Made by a program: the position numbers and the translations under genes. Of a stretch of DNA of 36,379 nt, positions 15,132-24,115 are shown one piece after another (the stretch's first letter is position 1; every line of letters starts with the position of its first letter). The notes under the pieces are model-generated. The model was not told the origin of the DNA. It was given only the letters and a program-made list of their open reading frames with translations, and did not search any database. The DNA lies in contig CAMCVO010000012.1 in assembly GCA_945881945.1 (NCBI GenBank), positions 1-36,379 of the forward strand, in the 5' to 3' direction. The DNA is from Bifidobacterium breve (GTDB lineage Bacteria > Actinomycetota > Actinomycetes > Nanopelagicales > Nanopelagicaceae).

Positions 15132-15210
15132 TATTTTCCTTTCGTTTAGTCAGATAAAAGACGATCTTTTATCTGGCTGGTGAGTGCGGGATACTCATTA
15201 GCAATGAGTG
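15046..15210 (-). repeat. Inverted repeat R5, right copy (surface-gene 5' block, 165 bp)
   Basis: Reverse-complement partner of 7298-7462, same length, about seven mismatches. In this copy the second dyad is perfect (CAGATAAAAGA-TCG-TCTTTTATCTG, 11-bp stem), while in the left copy one arm carries a substitution. The ACTCATT dyad is at 15193-15209. Beyond 15210 the two copies share nothing obvious, so the repeat stops sharply at the ACTCATT dyad. Confidence 0.92.
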
Positions 15211-15307
15211 ACCCTTTTCCCACCGGTTGAAATGAAGAGCACGTGCTTCCTCATCTCGTATCCCTACCGCCTATAGGAGGCAATAGGAAAGCTAGTTTTG
15301 GTAATCG

Positions 15308-16681
15308 TTAAATTACCCCTTCAGATTGTGTTGAGCCTGTGAACAGGATCTGAGCTGACTGAGCGAGAATCTCTAACCCGTCTGCCGATACCTTAATTCT
15401 AACATTTATAGCTGATGGGCTTTGACCATCTGAGCCTGTGTTTGCCAGTTTTAGCGAGGTAATGATCAATTTTGAGCCATCTGAGCCAGTACTCACTGAT
15501 TGCTCAGTTGAGGTGATTACCGCTGGGGTGTTGGCAGGGGCAAATAGGGGCAAGATGGTGGCGGTCAATTTGCCATCAACATAGAAGAGATCTTGGGATA
15601 GAAGAAGATCAACCCCATTTTGGCTCACCTTAAAGATTGAAGATGATGATTCAGTTGAAAGATTTGGGAACTTGATCATCTGCGCATTGGCGGTGACTTG
15701 AGATCCTAAGTTTGAAGAGAAGCCAATTGGTGTGCCGGAGGCATCAAGTCCTGCCCAGTTATATACCACAACTGCTTGGCGAAGGGATGAAATCTGAGAG
15801 GAGACAACCTTGATCTGATCTTGGAAGGCAGCAAGTGCAATTGAGATTTCAGGATCAACTGAATCAACTTGATCAGAAGTTGCCTCATCACCTGTTGATT
15901 TATCAGTTGTTGATTTATCACTTGGCAATGAGATTGCTGAGCCATCTGGTGTTACAACACCTTCACGGCCAGTTAATGTATTAAAGCCAAGGAAGGCAGC
16001 AACAACAAGAATAAGAGATAGGGCAGCCTTTGATGATTTTGCAGCGATCTCTGCTGCTTTTTTGTAGGTGGTAGAAAGGGCATCTAATGCAGTTAAACCA
16101 CGCTTTTCATCAACAATAAGTGTAGAAAGAATTTTGCGCATTGAGGCACGAGCACGTGAGACTGTGTGACGAACAGCAGACTCTTTAATACCAAGCTCGG
16201 CAGCAATCTCTGAAGTTGAGCGGCCCTCAACCTCCCACATCACAAGAGCTGCGCGCTCTGCTGGGGATAGAAGTGAAAGTGCTTGGCGAATAATTACCGC
16301 ATCAGCTGCTGCTGAGATAACCGCTTCATGATCTCCTGATACCTGATATGTTGCTTCAACCTCAGCTTGAGCATCATCGATAACCACAAGATTTGGACGA
16401 CGTCCCTCCATGCGGAATAGATCGATGCATAGGTTTTCGATTGTGCGGTGGATATAAGCAAGTGCGTGATCAGTTGATTCAAGTTCAGGGGCGGCTAACA
16501 TAAATTTAATTAGCGCATCCTGGGTAATCTCCTCAGCTTTTGCCGAGTCTTTTAGAACACGATTTGCATGGGATAAAAACTCACTGCGGTGGTTTGTGTA
16601 GAAAGCGCCAAGCTCAGTAACAGACCAGGCTTGTGGTGAAACAGCCTCGACCTGAGTCTTGGTAGAACGCTTAAATGCCAC
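15308..16681 (-). CDS. ECF-type sigma factor fused to a membrane helix and extracytoplasmic domain
   Basis: A 457-residue protein. Residues about 25-95 match sigma region 2 (SAKAEEITQDALIKFM; LCIDLFRMEGRRP), and about 132-186 match region 4 with its HTH (LSPAERAALVMWEVEGRSTS; IAAELGIKESAVRHTVSRAR). A basic linker leads to one membrane helix (about 219-236, AALSLILVVAAFLGFNTL), then an acidic Ser/Thr linker (TTDKSTGDEATSDQ) and about 190 residues of beta-like, presumably external sequence. ECF sigma factors are normally soluble, about 180-200 residues, and controlled by a separate anti-sigma factor; none is adjacent. The fusion suggests a sigma factor held at the membrane and released or gated by its own sensor domain. 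The GTG start at 16681 has AAGGA upstream. The neighbouring surface genes are obvious candidate targets; that is inference. Confidence 0.82.
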   Translation of the reverse strand: MAFKRSTKTQVEAVSPQAWSVTELGAFYTNHRSEFLSHANRVLKDSAKAEEITQDALIKFMLAAPELESTDHALAYIHRTIENLCIDLFRMEGRRPNLVVIDDAQAEVEATYQVSGDHEAVISAAADAVIIRQALSLLSPAERAALVMWEVEGRSTSEIAAELGIKESAVRHTVSRARASMRKILSTLIVDEKRGLTALDALSTTYKKAAEIAAKSSKAALSLILVVAAFLGFNTLTGREGVVTPDGSAISLPSDKSTTDKSTGDEATSDQVDSVDPEISIALAAFQDQIKVVSSQISSLRQAVVVYNWAGLDASGTPIGFSSNLGSQVTANAQMIKFPNLSTESSSSIFKVSQNGVDLLLSQDLFYVDGKLTATILPLFAPANTPAVITSTEQSVSTGSDGSKLIITSLKLANTGSDGQSPSAINVRIKVSADGLEILAQSAQILFTGSTQSEGVI

Positions 16682-16822
16682 GAGTAGTGTCCTTCTTTAA
16701 CCGGTTTTGTCTTTCAGATGCAGCCGTCGCCGCCTCTACTGACTACTACGAAATAGGTGGGTATTTGTCGCTGATCAGGGACAAATCGGACATTTAATCC
16801 AACCTACCCCTTACTTTGTGCG

Positions 16823-16895
16823 TGGGCCCTGTCGGGATCGAACCGACGACCCACGGATTAAAAGTCCGTTGCTCTACCGACTGAGCTAAAGGCCC
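16823..16895 (-). tRNA. tRNA-Lys (TTT)
   Basis: A 73-nt minus-strand cloverleaf. Acceptor GGGCCTT pairs with AGGGCCC (one wobble), D arm GCTC/GAGC, anticodon stem ACGGA/TCCGT with loop CTTTTAA (anticodon TTT), and T arm GTCGG-TTCGATC-CCGAC. It lies upstream of the sigma-factor fusion at the far edge of the accessory region. No partial tRNA copy marking an attachment site was found near the recombinase. Confidence 0.97.
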
Positions 16896-17235
16896 CTGAT
16901 TTTTTTATCGCCCCGTATCTAAGCACCATCAAGAATAAATACCTATTTTTTAGATACCTATATATAAAGATGTATCACTTTTTACTGCCAGGCTTATAAA
17001 TAGGGTCAAATCCTACCGCCAAAATCAGCTTTTGGTATTGGCCAGGTGATTTTGGGCATGCTGTGAAGGATTAGTAGCACTTGAATTGTGGTTTTAAGAA
17101 AATACCAGCTTGGCGCAGGTGATCACCTTTTTTTCTCTTTCTAAGCCAGCTGGCTATTGCCATTACAATTTCAAGAGATCAGCGCAGCTGTGATTGGGTG
17201 AGTAAAAATAAAAAATAAGGGATGAGATTTAAACA
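16896..17235. other. Intergenic region without a supported gene
   Basis: 340 bp between tRNA-Lys and the aldose epimerase gene. It is AT-rich at the tRNA side (TATATATAAAG). It contains an inverted repeat CCAAAATC...GATTTTGG near 17020-17055 and a T-rich stretch near 17125. The upstream region of the epimerase carries AAGGGATGAG as a weak ribosome binding site. Only very short frames exist. Confidence 0.6.
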
Positions 17236-18015
17236 ATGTTAAATATTGATGGGGATCAGATCTCAATTGCAATTGATTTAGATCAAGGCGCCCGCCTTGC
17301 CTCTTTGCAATGGCGGGATATGGAGTTTGTTACCCCATTTGCTGGGGATGTTTTAAATTGGGGTTGGTATGCGATGGCGCCCTGGGTTGGCCGGATAAAG
17401 GATGGTTTGATTACAAATAGTAGGCAGGATCAATTTCAACTGCCAACAACATTTATGCCACCCCATGCCATCAATGGCTTTGGCTTTTTCTCCTCCTGGC
17501 AAGATTTAGGTTCTGGCAAACAGTTGCTGGAGCTGCCACCACCATTTGCTGGCGCGCAGGTAATACAAAGCTTTGAAGTTTTAGATGATGGTCTTCGTTG
17601 GTCCCTTGAGTATGAAGATAATGGTTGTGATCTGCCATTCTCACTTGGTTTTCACCCATGGATTGCCAGAGATATTGGTAAGTCAGAAAATGCTGTCCTA
17701 TCTTTTTCAGCTAATCAGATATTACTTTGTGATAGTGATTATGTGCCAAGTGGAAAGTTTATAAAGCCAACCCAATCTGATATGGACAAACCATTAGATG
17801 ACACATTTACCCAAAGCTCAGGGGTGGCAGAAATTGTTTGGGCTGGGGCGGTGAGAATGCGAATTGAATCAGATGCCCCTTACTGGCAGATCAATACCCA
17901 AGATGAGACAGGTATCTGCATTCAACCAATGAGCGCACCGCCAAATGGGCATTTACTTGGCATAACTGGTGAGCCATATATTGAGGCGCTCTTTACATTT
18001 ACTGAGGATTTTTAA
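17236..18015 (+). CDS. Aldose 1-epimerase family protein, probable altered active site
   Basis: A 259-residue beta-sandwich protein of the galactose mutarotase superfamily, which normally interconverts alpha and beta anomers of sugars. Family features: WGWYAMAPWVGRIKDG (residues about 42-57), MPPHAINGFG with the first His (about 75-84), SLGFHPWI with the conserved His-Pro (about 136-143), LDDTF and, near the end, ICIQPMSAPPNG. In active family members that last motif carries the general-base glutamate (E-P-M-T-x-P-P-N type); here it reads Q-P-M-S-A-P-P-N, so Glu is replaced by Gln. The protein may be inactive, bind sugars only, or use another base. The 3' end overlaps the convergent mshD gene by 17 bp. 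Confidence 0.82.
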   Translation: MLNIDGDQISIAIDLDQGARLASLQWRDMEFVTPFAGDVLNWGWYAMAPWVGRIKDGLITNSRQDQFQLPTTFMPPHAINGFGFFSSWQDLGSGKQLLELPPPFAGAQVIQSFEVLDDGLRWSLEYEDNGCDLPFSLGFHPWIARDIGKSENAVLSFSANQILLCDSDYVPSGKFIKPTQSDMDKPLDDTFTQSSGVAEIVWAGAVRMRIESDAPYWQINTQDETGICIQPMSAPPNGHLLGITGEPYIEALFTFTEDF

Positions 18016-18937
18016 ATTTAAATAAACAATCCTTGCCAGATTGTTTAAAACCTAAGGAGCTATATAAGCCATAGGCTGCCTGATTATCCTCATCAACATA
18101 AAGGATCGCATTTTCAATTCCTTGATACTTCATGTAATTAAGTCCGGTAATAGTTAGAGATTTACCAACCCCACCGCCGGCAAGTGCTGAATCAACCCCA
18201 GTTATATAGATCTCACCAATTCCCTCATGATCATGGGATGGGCTGTCATCATGTTGATGGGAGGTTGCCCCATGCACCTTGGTCCACACAAAGCCAATCA
18301 TCTGCTTATTTTGTTCGGCGATAAAAAATCCTGCTGGATCAAACCAATCCTCTTTTTGGCGCAGCTTTAAATCTGTTAACTGCCAATTACCCTGCTCTGG
18401 GTGATTGGCAAATATCTTATTGTTAAGCTCAAGCCAGCTTTGATCATCAATACCAGGCAGAAAAGATCTGATCACAATCTGCTTATCAATCTGATTTATT
18501 GGCGTGATCTCATCTAATCGCCGGCTCATCTGTAAGACGGTTCTGATCCGTTGAAAATTATTTGATTCAGCAAGTGCGCTGGCAGCTGGTAGATCTCCAT
18601 GTGACCACAGACGAAGATTTTGGCCACAGATTTCAATCGCCTTGGCAAGTAATGCTTTGCCAGCACCGGTTTTGCGATGGTTTGGATCAACTACCAATTC
18701 AACAGAGGGGCCTGCTACCTGATCAGTTTGATCAAGGTGGGCGTAGCCAATTAGTTTTTTCCCTTGATCATCACCTTCATAAAGTAAAAGGTGGGAGTCA
18801 TCTTTATCTCCGCCATGGCGAAGGTGAAGCAGGATGTGATCTGAGATTGGTGGGGTTTGATCAAAATCAGTTGCCCTTTGAAGTAGGGCTAAGACACTTA
18901 GCTGTTGCGCATCTGATAATTGGTTTAGGTGCAACAC
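17999..18937 (-). CDS. mshD: Mycothiol synthase MshD
   Basis: Transfers acetyl from acetyl-CoA to the cysteine amine of Cys-GlcN-Ins, the last step of mycothiol synthesis. The 312-residue length and two tandem GNAT domains are typical. The N-terminal domain has VVDPNHRKTGAGKALLAKAI (about residues 82-101). The C-terminal, catalytic domain has IYITGVDSALAGGGVGKSLT, LYVDEDNQAAYGLYSSLGF and the MshD-like GLNYMKYQGIENAI. It also contains a histidine-rich stretch (HGATSHQHDDSPSHDHEG) in the second domain, longer than I would expect. Start is the GTG at 18937, three bases after the stop of the small gene upstream, so it is in one operon with bldC and the DUF5302-like gene. Confidence 0.9.
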   Translation of the reverse strand: MLHLNQLSDAQQLSVLALLQRATDFDQTPPISDHILLHLRHGGDKDDSHLLLYEGDDQGKKLIGYAHLDQTDQVAGPSVELVVDPNHRKTGAGKALLAKAIEICGQNLRLWSHGDLPAASALAESNNFQRIRTVLQMSRRLDEITPINQIDKQIVIRSFLPGIDDQSWLELNNKIFANHPEQGNWQLTDLKLRQKEDWFDPAGFFIAEQNKQMIGFVWTKVHGATSHQHDDSPSHDHEGIGEIYITGVDSALAGGGVGKSLTITGLNYMKYQGIENAILYVDEDNQAAYGLYSSLGFKQSGKDCLFKFKNPQ

Positions 18938-18940
18938 AAC

Positions 18941-19177
18941 TTAAGCAGAGCCAGCTTTACGCCGATGCATCTTTGGAGCTGCTCCTCCAGTTTGACCAGC
19001 GCCAACCTTTGATCCACTACTTGGCCCACCTGCTTTGCCGCTATTGCCGCCCTTTTGTTTTTTAGCTAGCGCAGCAAGCATCATCGCCTTTGGGTCATTA
19101 GCTTTTGGATCATTACCCTTTGGATCCCTCGCTTTGTTTTCTTGATTGTTCTCTTGATTGTTTTTTTCTTCACTCAT
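18941..19177 (-). CDS. Small basic protein, DUF5302-like
   Basis: A 78-residue hydrophilic protein. The N-terminus is Asn/Glu/Lys-rich with repeated D-P-K-x-N-D-P-K units. The centre has MMLAALAKKQKGG and the C-terminus has GSKVGAGQTGG and KMHRRKAGSA. The pattern of an ALxKK helix, GSKVG and a terminal basic R-R-K-x-G resembles the actinobacterial DUF5302 family, small proteins of unknown function. Low-complexity sequence suggests it is mostly disordered. It is separated from bldC by two bases and from mshD by three, so it is cotranscribed with both. Confidence 0.6.
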   Translation of the reverse strand: MSEEKNNQENNQENKARDPKGNDPKANDPKAMMLAALAKKQKGGNSGKAGGPSSGSKVGAGQTGGAAPKMHRRKAGSA

Positions 19178-19179
19178 TA

Positions 19180-19401
19180 TTAATTACCACCCAACTGATT
19201 TGGATTGCTCACTTTAAGTAATTGGCGAACCTCAGACTCTTTATATCTGCGGTGACCACCTAATGTTCTAATTGAGGTTAACTTGCCCGCCTTTGCCCAT
19301 CTTGTTACCGTCTTTGGATCAACCCGAAATAAGGTGGCAACCTCTGCTGGGGTTAACAAGCGCTCCTGTGATGGCGAGCTTGCCAGATTGTGTTGACTCA
19401 C
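19180..19401 (-). CDS. bldC: BldC-family MerR-like transcriptional regulator
   Basis: A 73-residue DNA-binding protein consisting of a single winged HTH. The sequence RLLTPAEVATLFRVDPKTVT followed by RWAKAGKLTSIRTLGGHRRY is nearly the same as Streptomyces BldC, which binds direct repeats cooperatively and controls developmental genes. The organism implied here is not filamentous, so its targets probably differ. The GTG start at 19401 is fixed by a strong TAGGAGG about 5 nt upstream. It heads the operon bldC, DUF5302-like, mshD, which links it to mycothiol synthesis at least by cotranscription. Confidence 0.93.
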   Translation of the reverse strand: MSQHNLASSPSQERLLTPAEVATLFRVDPKTVTRWAKAGKLTSIRTLGGHRRYKESEVRQLLKVSNPNQLGGN

Positions 19402-19547
19402 CTGATCCTCCTAAAACCTCACCGCTTTTGATCAAATCAAAGGGTGAAAACTGTCCGGTTTAACCCTTATGGGGTAAGTATCCCGTTTATTGAAATTAAG
19501 GACAAGTGGTGATTCACCCTGCTATCTATCCTTGATTTCAAGCAAGG

Positions 19548-20363
19548 CTAGGTGGCACTTTCTAATGCGGCCACCTTTCGCCAACGCGAGAGCAACCTTT
19601 CATAACCTCTTCCTGCCAGTGCGCCATCACCTGCTGCAAGACCTGCAACTGAGCTGGTGACATCCTCAATTGATAGATCAGCATCCAACCCTGATTCACC
19701 ATTTTGGATAAGTAAATTATTAAGGTAATTGGCAAGACCGCCATAATCTAACTCCACAATTGATTTTGGATTAAAGATCTCAAACCAGGAGATTAATGTG
19801 GCGATCTCATCCTCCACCGCCCCAACTCCAAAGGCGGAGAGCACCGCTTCATGGGCAAAGCTGGCACGCTGCTTTGCATTACCAATTGATGTTCGCATGA
19901 TGGTGAAGTGACCATCCTCATTAACGCCACGTAATCGCTCCTCTGGTTTAAATAATGCAAACCAGCGGGGTGGAATACTCCAGGTTGAGGTAAGAATATG
20001 TGAGACCTTATCTTCAACAATCTCCTGGGTGGCCTTAATTGAATCCTCAATTGTTTGTGGGATAAAAAACTTAACTAAATTTGATGGCAGGGTGGCTTTA
20101 AAATCATCTAAGGCTGTCCAACATCTTGTTGTAGTTGACCAGGGAGCGATATAACGCTGCCCTTCATGATCTAGTAGGTGAGCACCATCTGGCCTAAGTG
20201 TTGGGGGCTGATTACTAATTGTTCTAGCTAATGCCTGTCTTTGTTCATCAAAGCCGGTGGGGGAGGTAATAGCAATTTGTGACCAGCGCTGTTGATCTGC
20301 AATTGAAAAACAATCTATTGGCTCATAGATTCGAAGGGAGGCCACATATGGGGTTGGACGCAT
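19548..20363 (-). CDS. Conserved actinobacterial protein of unknown function next to bldC
   Basis: About 271 residues. Its recognisable stretches are MRPTPYVASLRIYEPIDCF at the start, APWSTTTRCWTALDDFKATL, SHILTSTWSIPPRWFALFKP in the middle, SIVELDYGGLANYLNN, and SRWRKVAALESAT at the end. This pattern matches an uncharacterised actinobacterial family that is commonly found beside bldC. There is no membrane helix and no recognised catalytic motif. The frame opens with a TTG at 20369 two codons earlier; I prefer the ATG at 20363 because family members begin MRP. No clear Shine-Dalgarno is seen. It lies 146 bp upstream of bldC with its own stop and a small dyad between. Confidence 0.75.
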   Translation of the reverse strand: MRPTPYVASLRIYEPIDCFSIADQQRWSQIAITSPTGFDEQRQALARTISNQPPTLRPDGAHLLDHEGQRYIAPWSTTTRCWTALDDFKATLPSNLVKFFIPQTIEDSIKATQEIVEDKVSHILTSTWSIPPRWFALFKPEERLRGVNEDGHFTIMRTSIGNAKQRASFAHEAVLSAFGVGAVEDEIATLISWFEIFNPKSIVELDYGGLANYLNNLLIQNGESGLDADLSIEDVTSSVAGLAAGDGALAGRGYERLLSRWRKVAALESAT

Positions 20364-20437
20364 TTGCAAAAGGTACTACTTATTTTACTATTTTAAATAC
20401 CAACTTTTAATGATCAGTAATATCTTTGAAGTAATTA

Positions 20438-20623
20438 TCAACGAGGGTTGTAATTATCATTGGCGTATGGATCTGCATAGGTATCATCATCGCCATCACC
20501 TTTTTTTACCGGTGCTTGATCATGCAACTCTTTTGCCAGACTCTCTAAATCCATCTCTTGATTAGAGTATTTAAGATCCCGGGCAACCTTGGTTTGTTTT
20601 GCTTTTGAACGGCCGCGTCCCAT
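20438..20623 (-). CDS. DUF3073 family small protein
   Basis: A 61-residue hydrophilic protein that begins MGRGRSKAKQTKVARDLKYS, the hallmark of actinobacterial DUF3073. The acidic C-terminus (GDGDDDTYADPYANDN) is also typical. The ATG at 20623 is chosen because AAGGAGG lies 8 nt upstream, whereas the upstream ATG at 20641 would put this site inside the gene. The function of the family is unknown; the basic start and acidic tail suggest nucleic-acid or ribosome contact, but this is only a guess. It follows purA, purB and the SCP gene on the same strand. Confidence 0.85.
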   Translation of the reverse strand: MGRGRSKAKQTKVARDLKYSNQEMDLESLAKELHDQAPVKKGDGDDDTYADPYANDNYNPR

Positions 20624-20703
20624 CGATTTGGCCTCCTTCATACTCTTGATATCTGTCGTAGGGCAAAGATTAGCGAATGCGCCTGGGTGGGTGGCAAATC
20701 AGG

Positions 20704-21015
20704 CTATTGTGCTGGGTATTTAGTAGCGGCAATCACAAAAATCTGGGATAAATCACTATTGATCCCAGAGGCGGCAATATCACCTTGGGCGCATAGCTTG
20801 TGATAGCTGCTTGGCTCTTTTATCAACTGGATTAAAACCTGCCCACTCATCTCAACTGTATTTGGTGGGGTTCCCCGTTTGTGATTACCCCCTGCAACAC
20901 ATTGAATCACAGCGTAGGGTGGAATCCTAAGCTCAACTAAACCACCAGGTGCGATCTCTTTTATAATATTTAAAATCTCTTTAACCTTAAATGCAATCTG
21001 TGGATCTTTTTGCAT
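20704..21015 (-). CDS. Sterol carrier family protein (SCP2-like)
   Basis: A 103-residue protein. The motif LVELRIPPYAVIQCVAG followed by KRGTPPNTVEMSGQVLIQLI and DIAASGINSDLSQIFVI matches the small actinobacterial sterol-carrier-like family: a binding-fold domain shortened relative to animal SCP2. Ligand unknown; a lipid or nucleotide-related role is undecided. It lies six bases downstream of purB, so it is very likely in the purA-purB operon. This position beside purine genes is common in actinobacteria. Confidence 0.78.
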   Translation of the reverse strand: MQKDPQIAFKVKEILNIIKEIAPGGLVELRIPPYAVIQCVAGGNHKRGTPPNTVEMSGQVLIQLIKEPSSYHKLCAQGDIAASGINSDLSQIFVIAATKYPAQ

Positions 21016-21021
21016 AATGAT

Positions 21022-23717
<2,696 letters not shown>

Positions 23718-23807
23718 TTATTAGTAACTTAAAAGATTTCGCAGCATTGCTGCCAAGAGCTTTTTAGTTGTAATTTCCTTACGGGATTACGGCCAATTCC
23801 ACCACAT

Positions 23808-23837
23808 TTGGGGCGGTTTTAGAAATCACCGCCCCAA
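23808..23837. terminator. Stem-loop upstream of purA, possible terminator of the small upstream frame
   Basis: TTGGGGCGGT and ACCGCCCCAA make a 10-bp stem with a 10-nt loop. No long T run follows on either strand, so it may be a weak terminator or a regulatory hairpin ahead of purA. Confidence 0.4.
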
Positions 23838-23860
23838 CTGCGCATTAAATTCGGCCTACC

Positions 23861-23983
23861 TTAGTAAGCACCAAGCAGTACCAGCGCCTTTTTAAAGAGC
23901 GCCGATAGCCCAGCGGCCAAGGTGCCAGAGGCGAGCAGTCGCTCCAGCAGGGTAATTAAGGTTATTAAAGTGGCAGTTAACAT
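23861..23983 (-). CDS. Possible 40-residue membrane peptide
   Basis: A frame from ATG 23983 to the stop at 23861, with GGAG four bases upstream. The peptide is MLTATLITLITLLERLLASG, then TLAAGLSALFKKALVLLGAY: two short hydrophobic stretches, one central Glu-Arg pair and a basic KK. The frame stays open further upstream into acs, with protein-like sequence (LSDKAHAIKQFKRW), but no usable start exists there outside acs. I do not recognise it. It could be a small membrane peptide or a chance frame. Confidence 0.35.
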   Translation of the reverse strand: MLTATLITLITLLERLLASGTLAAGLSALFKKALVLLGAY

Positions 23984-24115
23984 AAAGCTCCATCTCTTAA
24001 ATTGTTTAATTGCATGGGCTTTATCAGATAGCCAAAGAGTATCTAAGAGCGGTGGGCAGAAAAGTATTTCTCTATCTAGTGGGGAAAACTTATCGCTGAT
24101 AACCTCTTCCTTACT

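Noticed and set aside
17006-17059. A 17-codon minus-strand frame (MPKITWPIPKADFGGRI) beside tRNA-Lys
   Set aside because: Too short, no ribosome binding site, and it overlaps an inverted repeat; I cannot support it as a gene.
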